From assembly GCA_002375985.1 (NCBI GenBank), contig DFNH01000016.1, positions 34,829-57,464 on the forward strand: a stretch of DNA of 22,636 bases, in the 5' to 3' direction. Shown here piece after piece: positions 20,219 through 22,636 of the stretch (position 1 is its first letter; the number at the start of each line of letters is the position of its first letter). Position numbers and translations under genes: made by a program. The notes below the pieces were generated by a model that was not told where the DNA came from, made no database searches, and saw nothing but the letters and a program-made list of their open reading frames with translations. Source of the stretch: Firmicutes bacterium UBA3572 (GTDB taxonomy: Bacteria; Bacillota; Desulfotomaculia; Desulfotomaculales; Desulforudaceae).

Positions 20219-22297
20219 TTGGCGGCGGTAGCGGAAAGACAACCCTGGACCAAGAGATACGCCGATATGCTCATCGCGGGGCTGGTCATCGGCATCGTGC
20301 TCCTGATCATCATCCCGCTGCCGCCGGCGCTGCTCAGCTTTTTCCTGATCATTAGCCTGGGGCTAGCTATGATCACTATCCTGATTACCCTTTTTGTCAA
20401 GGATGCCCTGGAGTTTGCGGTATTTCCGACCCTGCTCTTGATCGTGACCCTGTACCGGCTGGCGCTGAACATCTCCTCCACCCGGCTAATCCTGGGGCAG
20501 GCCGATGCCGGGCAGGTTATCGCCGCCTTTGGCCAGTTTGTGGTCGGGGGGAGTTACATCGTCGGGTTTATCGTGTTTCTGATCATTACCCTGGTACAGT
20601 TCGTGGTGATCACCAACGGCGCCAGCCGGGTTGCCGAAGTGGCGGCCCGGTTTACCCTGGACGCCATGCCCGGGAAACAAATGGCCATTGACTCGGACTT
20701 CAACGCCGGGCTGATCACCGAACAGGAGGCGCGGGAGCGGCGTAAGCAGTTGCAGCGCGAGGCCGACTTCTACGGGGCTATGGACGGCGCCAGCAAGTTC
20801 GTCCGCGGCGACGCCATCGCCGGGTTGGTGATCGTGTTCATCAACATTATCGGGGGGCTTATAATCGGTATCGTAGTTATGGGGATGGACGTGGAGCGGG
20901 CGCTAACCACCTTTGCCTTATTGACCATTGGTGACGGTTTGGTGACCCAAATCCCTGCCGTGCTGATGTCTACGGCCGCGGGCATCCTGGTGACCCGGGT
21001 GGCATCGGATGCCAGCTTCGGGCGCGACGTTTCCCGGCAGTTCCTCGGCTTTCCCCGGGCGATGGCGGTGGTGGCCGTGATCCTGGTGATCTTGGGACTT
21101 GTTCCGGCCATGCCTAACCTACTGTTTTTAGGAATGGGTGCATTGGTGGGCTTTCTGGCTTACAGCCTGAACCGGGAGGAACAGCGCCGGCAGGCGGTCG
21201 AAGCCCGGGAAGAGGAGGCCGCCGCCCGGGTGGCGGAGCAAAAACGCGAGCCCGAGAACGTGCTGACCTACTTCCAGGTGGACCCGCTGGAGGTGGAGAT
21301 TGGGTACAACCTGATCCCCCTGGCCAGCGAGGAACAGGGCGGAGACCTGCTGCACCGGGTGGCCGCGGTGCGGCGGCAGTGCGCCCAGGAGTTGGGGATC
21401 TATGTGCGACCGATTCGGATCAGGGACAACCTGCAGCTAAAGCCGAACAAGTATGTTTTTAAACTGCGCGGGGTGGAGGCGGCCGATGGTGAGCTAATGC
21501 CTGGACATTACCTGGCCATGGACCCGACCGGGGACCGGCAGCTAAAGGGTGTGGCCACCCGCGAGCCCACTTTCGGGCTGCCAGCCTGGTGGATTACACC
21601 GGATACCCGCGAAGAAGCCGAAATCGACGGCTTTACCGTGGTCGATCCGGCGACCGTATTGGCGACCCACCTGTCCGAGTTCATCAAGCGTCATAGCCAC
21701 GAGTTGCTGGGGCGACAGGAGGTGCGGGAACTGCTCGACGCGGTGAAAGAAAAGAATCCGGCGGTCGTGGAAGAGTTGGTGCCCGGTTTGCTTACCCTGG
21801 GTGAGGTGCAGAAGGTGTTGCAAAACCTGCTGAAAGAGCGGGTGCCGATCCGGGACCTGGTATCCATCCTGGAGGCGCTGGCCGACCAGGCCCGGCAGGA
21901 GCGGGATGAAGGCGCGTTGACCGAGGCGGCGCGCAAGGCCCTCTCGCGCACCATCTCCCGGTTGCATGCCGGGGAGGACGGAAAGATCCGGGTGATAACC
22001 CTGCACCCGCGGTTGGAGCAGAAACTCATCGACGCCGTCCAGCCTACGGCTTTGGGCGCCTTTCCGGTGCTGGAGCCCGGGGCTGCGCAAAAGGTGATCC
22101 AGAACTTGGGGGCGGCGCTAGAACGAGCACAAGCCAAGGGTTACGCCCCGGTAGTGCTTTGCTCCGGGCGGATCCGGTTGCCGTTCAGGCGTTTGACCGA
22201 GCGGCATTTCCCGCACCTATCCATTCTGGCGCTGCAGGAAATCGCGCCCCAGGTGGAGGTTGAGGCGGTGGGGACGGTGACCTGGAATGAAGATTAA
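20219..22297 (+). CDS. flhA: Flagellar export gate protein FlhA
   Basis: The 692-aa protein has about eight membrane segments (about residues 15-325), including the conserved LLIVTLYRLALNISSTRLIL (about 73-92) and the FHIPEP family signature VAARFTLDAMPGKQMAID (141-158). An acidic and basic linker (about 325-355) leads to the cytoplasmic ring domain beginning YFQVDPLEVEIGYNLIPLA. FlhA forms a nonameric ring that receives chaperone-substrate complexes and couples proton flow to export. The start is TTG at 20219, with AGGGGG (20206-20211) at 7 nt. Length fits the family (about 680-700 aa). The 3' end overlaps flhF by 11 nt. Confidence 0.97.
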   Translation: MAAVAERQPWTKRYADMLIAGLVIGIVLLIIIPLPPALLSFFLIISLGLAMITILITLFVKDALEFAVFPTLLLIVTLYRLALNISSTRLILGQADAGQVIAAFGQFVVGGSYIVGFIVFLIITLVQFVVITNGASRVAEVAARFTLDAMPGKQMAIDSDFNAGLITEQEARERRKQLQREADFYGAMDGASKFVRGDAIAGLVIVFINIIGGLIIGIVVMGMDVERALTTFALLTIGDGLVTQIPAVLMSTAAGILVTRVASDASFGRDVSRQFLGFPRAMAVVAVILVILGLVPAMPNLLFLGMGALVGFLAYSLNREEQRRQAVEAREEEAAARVAEQKREPENVLTYFQVDPLEVEIGYNLIPLASEEQGGDLLHRVAAVRRQCAQELGIYVRPIRIRDNLQLKPNKYVFKLRGVEAADGELMPGHYLAMDPTGDRQLKGVATREPTFGLPAWWITPDTREEAEIDGFTVVDPATVLATHLSEFIKRHSHELLGRQEVRELLDAVKEKNPAVVEELVPGLLTLGEVQKVLQNLLKERVPIRDLVSILEALADQARQERDEGALTEAARKALSRTISRLHAGEDGKIRVITLHPRLEQKLIDAVQPTALGAFPVLEPGAAQKVIQNLGAALERAQAKGYAPVVLCSGRIRLPFRRLTERHFPHLSILALQEIAPQVEVEAVGTVTWNED

Positions 22298-22636
22298 ACG
22301 CTATGTGGCGCGGGATATGAGTGAGGCCATGCGCGCCATCAAGGCCGACCTCGGTCCGGATGCGGTGATCATTTCCAGCCGCAAGGTGCGGTCCCGGGGG
22401 GTCTGGGGGTATTTTCTGCCCCGGCGTCTGGAGGTTACTGCCGTCCTGGATGAGCCCCAACAGATTCAAACCCCGCCGGTGTCGGCTGCGGTGTCCAGCG
22501 GTAGTAACAGCCCTACGTCGGCCGACACACCGACCTGGCTGACGCCGCCCACAACGTCTCCGCCGGTGCCCGAAAAGGCTCCGGTAGTGCAGTTTTACCG
22601 TGAACTGAGCGAGATCCGGGACATGCTTTCCCGTTT
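22287..22636 (+). CDS. flhF: Flagellar SRP-like GTPase FlhF (N-terminal part; cut by window edge)
   Basis: Only the first 116 codons are in the window. The start MKIKRYVARDMSEAMRAIKA and LGPDAVIISSRKVRSRG is the conserved FlhF N-terminal B-domain, followed by a Pro/Ser/Thr-rich variable linker (about residues 55-100) and FYRELSEIRDMLSR, which leads into the N-domain. The SRP-type GTPase domain would lie beyond the edge. FlhF helps set flagellar position and number, usually with FlhG, whose gene normally follows. The ATG lies within flhA (11-nt overlap), indicating coupled translation. I see no strong SD, consistent with coupling. Confidence 0.93.
   Translation, partial: MKIKRYVARDMSEAMRAIKADLGPDAVIISSRKVRSRGVWGYFLPRRLEVTAVLDEPQQIQTPPVSAAVSSGSNSPTSADTPTWLTPPTTSPPVPEKAPVVQFYRELSEIRDMLSR

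Overview
The window is a single flagellar locus from a high-GC (above 60 % by eye) member of the Firmicutes. The gene order, the Gram-positive-type strong Shine-Dalgarno (SD) sequences, frequent GTG/TTG starts, the SLH-anchored surface protein and the small FlaG/Maf/flagellin set all point to a clostridial, Desulfotomaculum/Pelotomaculum/Desulforudis-like organism. That placement is inference. No rRNA, tRNA, CRISPR array, transposase or integrase is visible.

Left arm (1-3766, all minus strand): an unrecognised 182-aa protein, a Maf/DUF115 motility accessory factor (probable flagellin glycosylation), a compact 278-aa flagellin and the start of FlaG. These are filament-stage genes. Sigma-28 (SigD/FliA) promoter sequences can be read upstream of flaG and flagellin, and less clearly upstream of the 182-aa/maf pair. 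The -35 box of the flagellin promoter coincides with the maf stop codon.

Middle (3767-6550): a 440-bp divergent intergenic region; a secreted protein with one Ig-like putative domain and three C-terminal SLH domains; two GC-rich hairpins acting as terminators; then a well-preserved cyclic-di-GMP-I (GEMM-I) riboswitch at about 6236-6334 with a GC hairpin after it. It lies in the long leader of the basal-body operon, so c-di-GMP probably sets whether the whole operon is transcribed.

Right arm (6551-22636, all plus strand): one tightly packed operon in the order flgB, flgC, fliE, fliF, fliG, fliH, fliI, fliJ, fliK, flgD, a TIGR02530-type gene, flgE, fliL, fliN, fliO, fliP, fliQ, fliR, flhB, flhA, flhF (cut by the window end). 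Most genes overlap or nearly touch. Together they encode the proximal rod, MS ring, part of the C ring, the export ATPase complex, hook assembly and the export gate. The main oddities are the absence of fliM (and of cheY, flbD and motAB) between flgE and fliO, an FlhB whose autocleavage motif reads NPIH rather than NPTH, and a heptanucleotide tandem repeat forming the end of flhB. No wholly new system is evident; the least explained pieces are the 182-aa protein paired with Maf, the riboswitch expression platform and the leader of the SLH gene.
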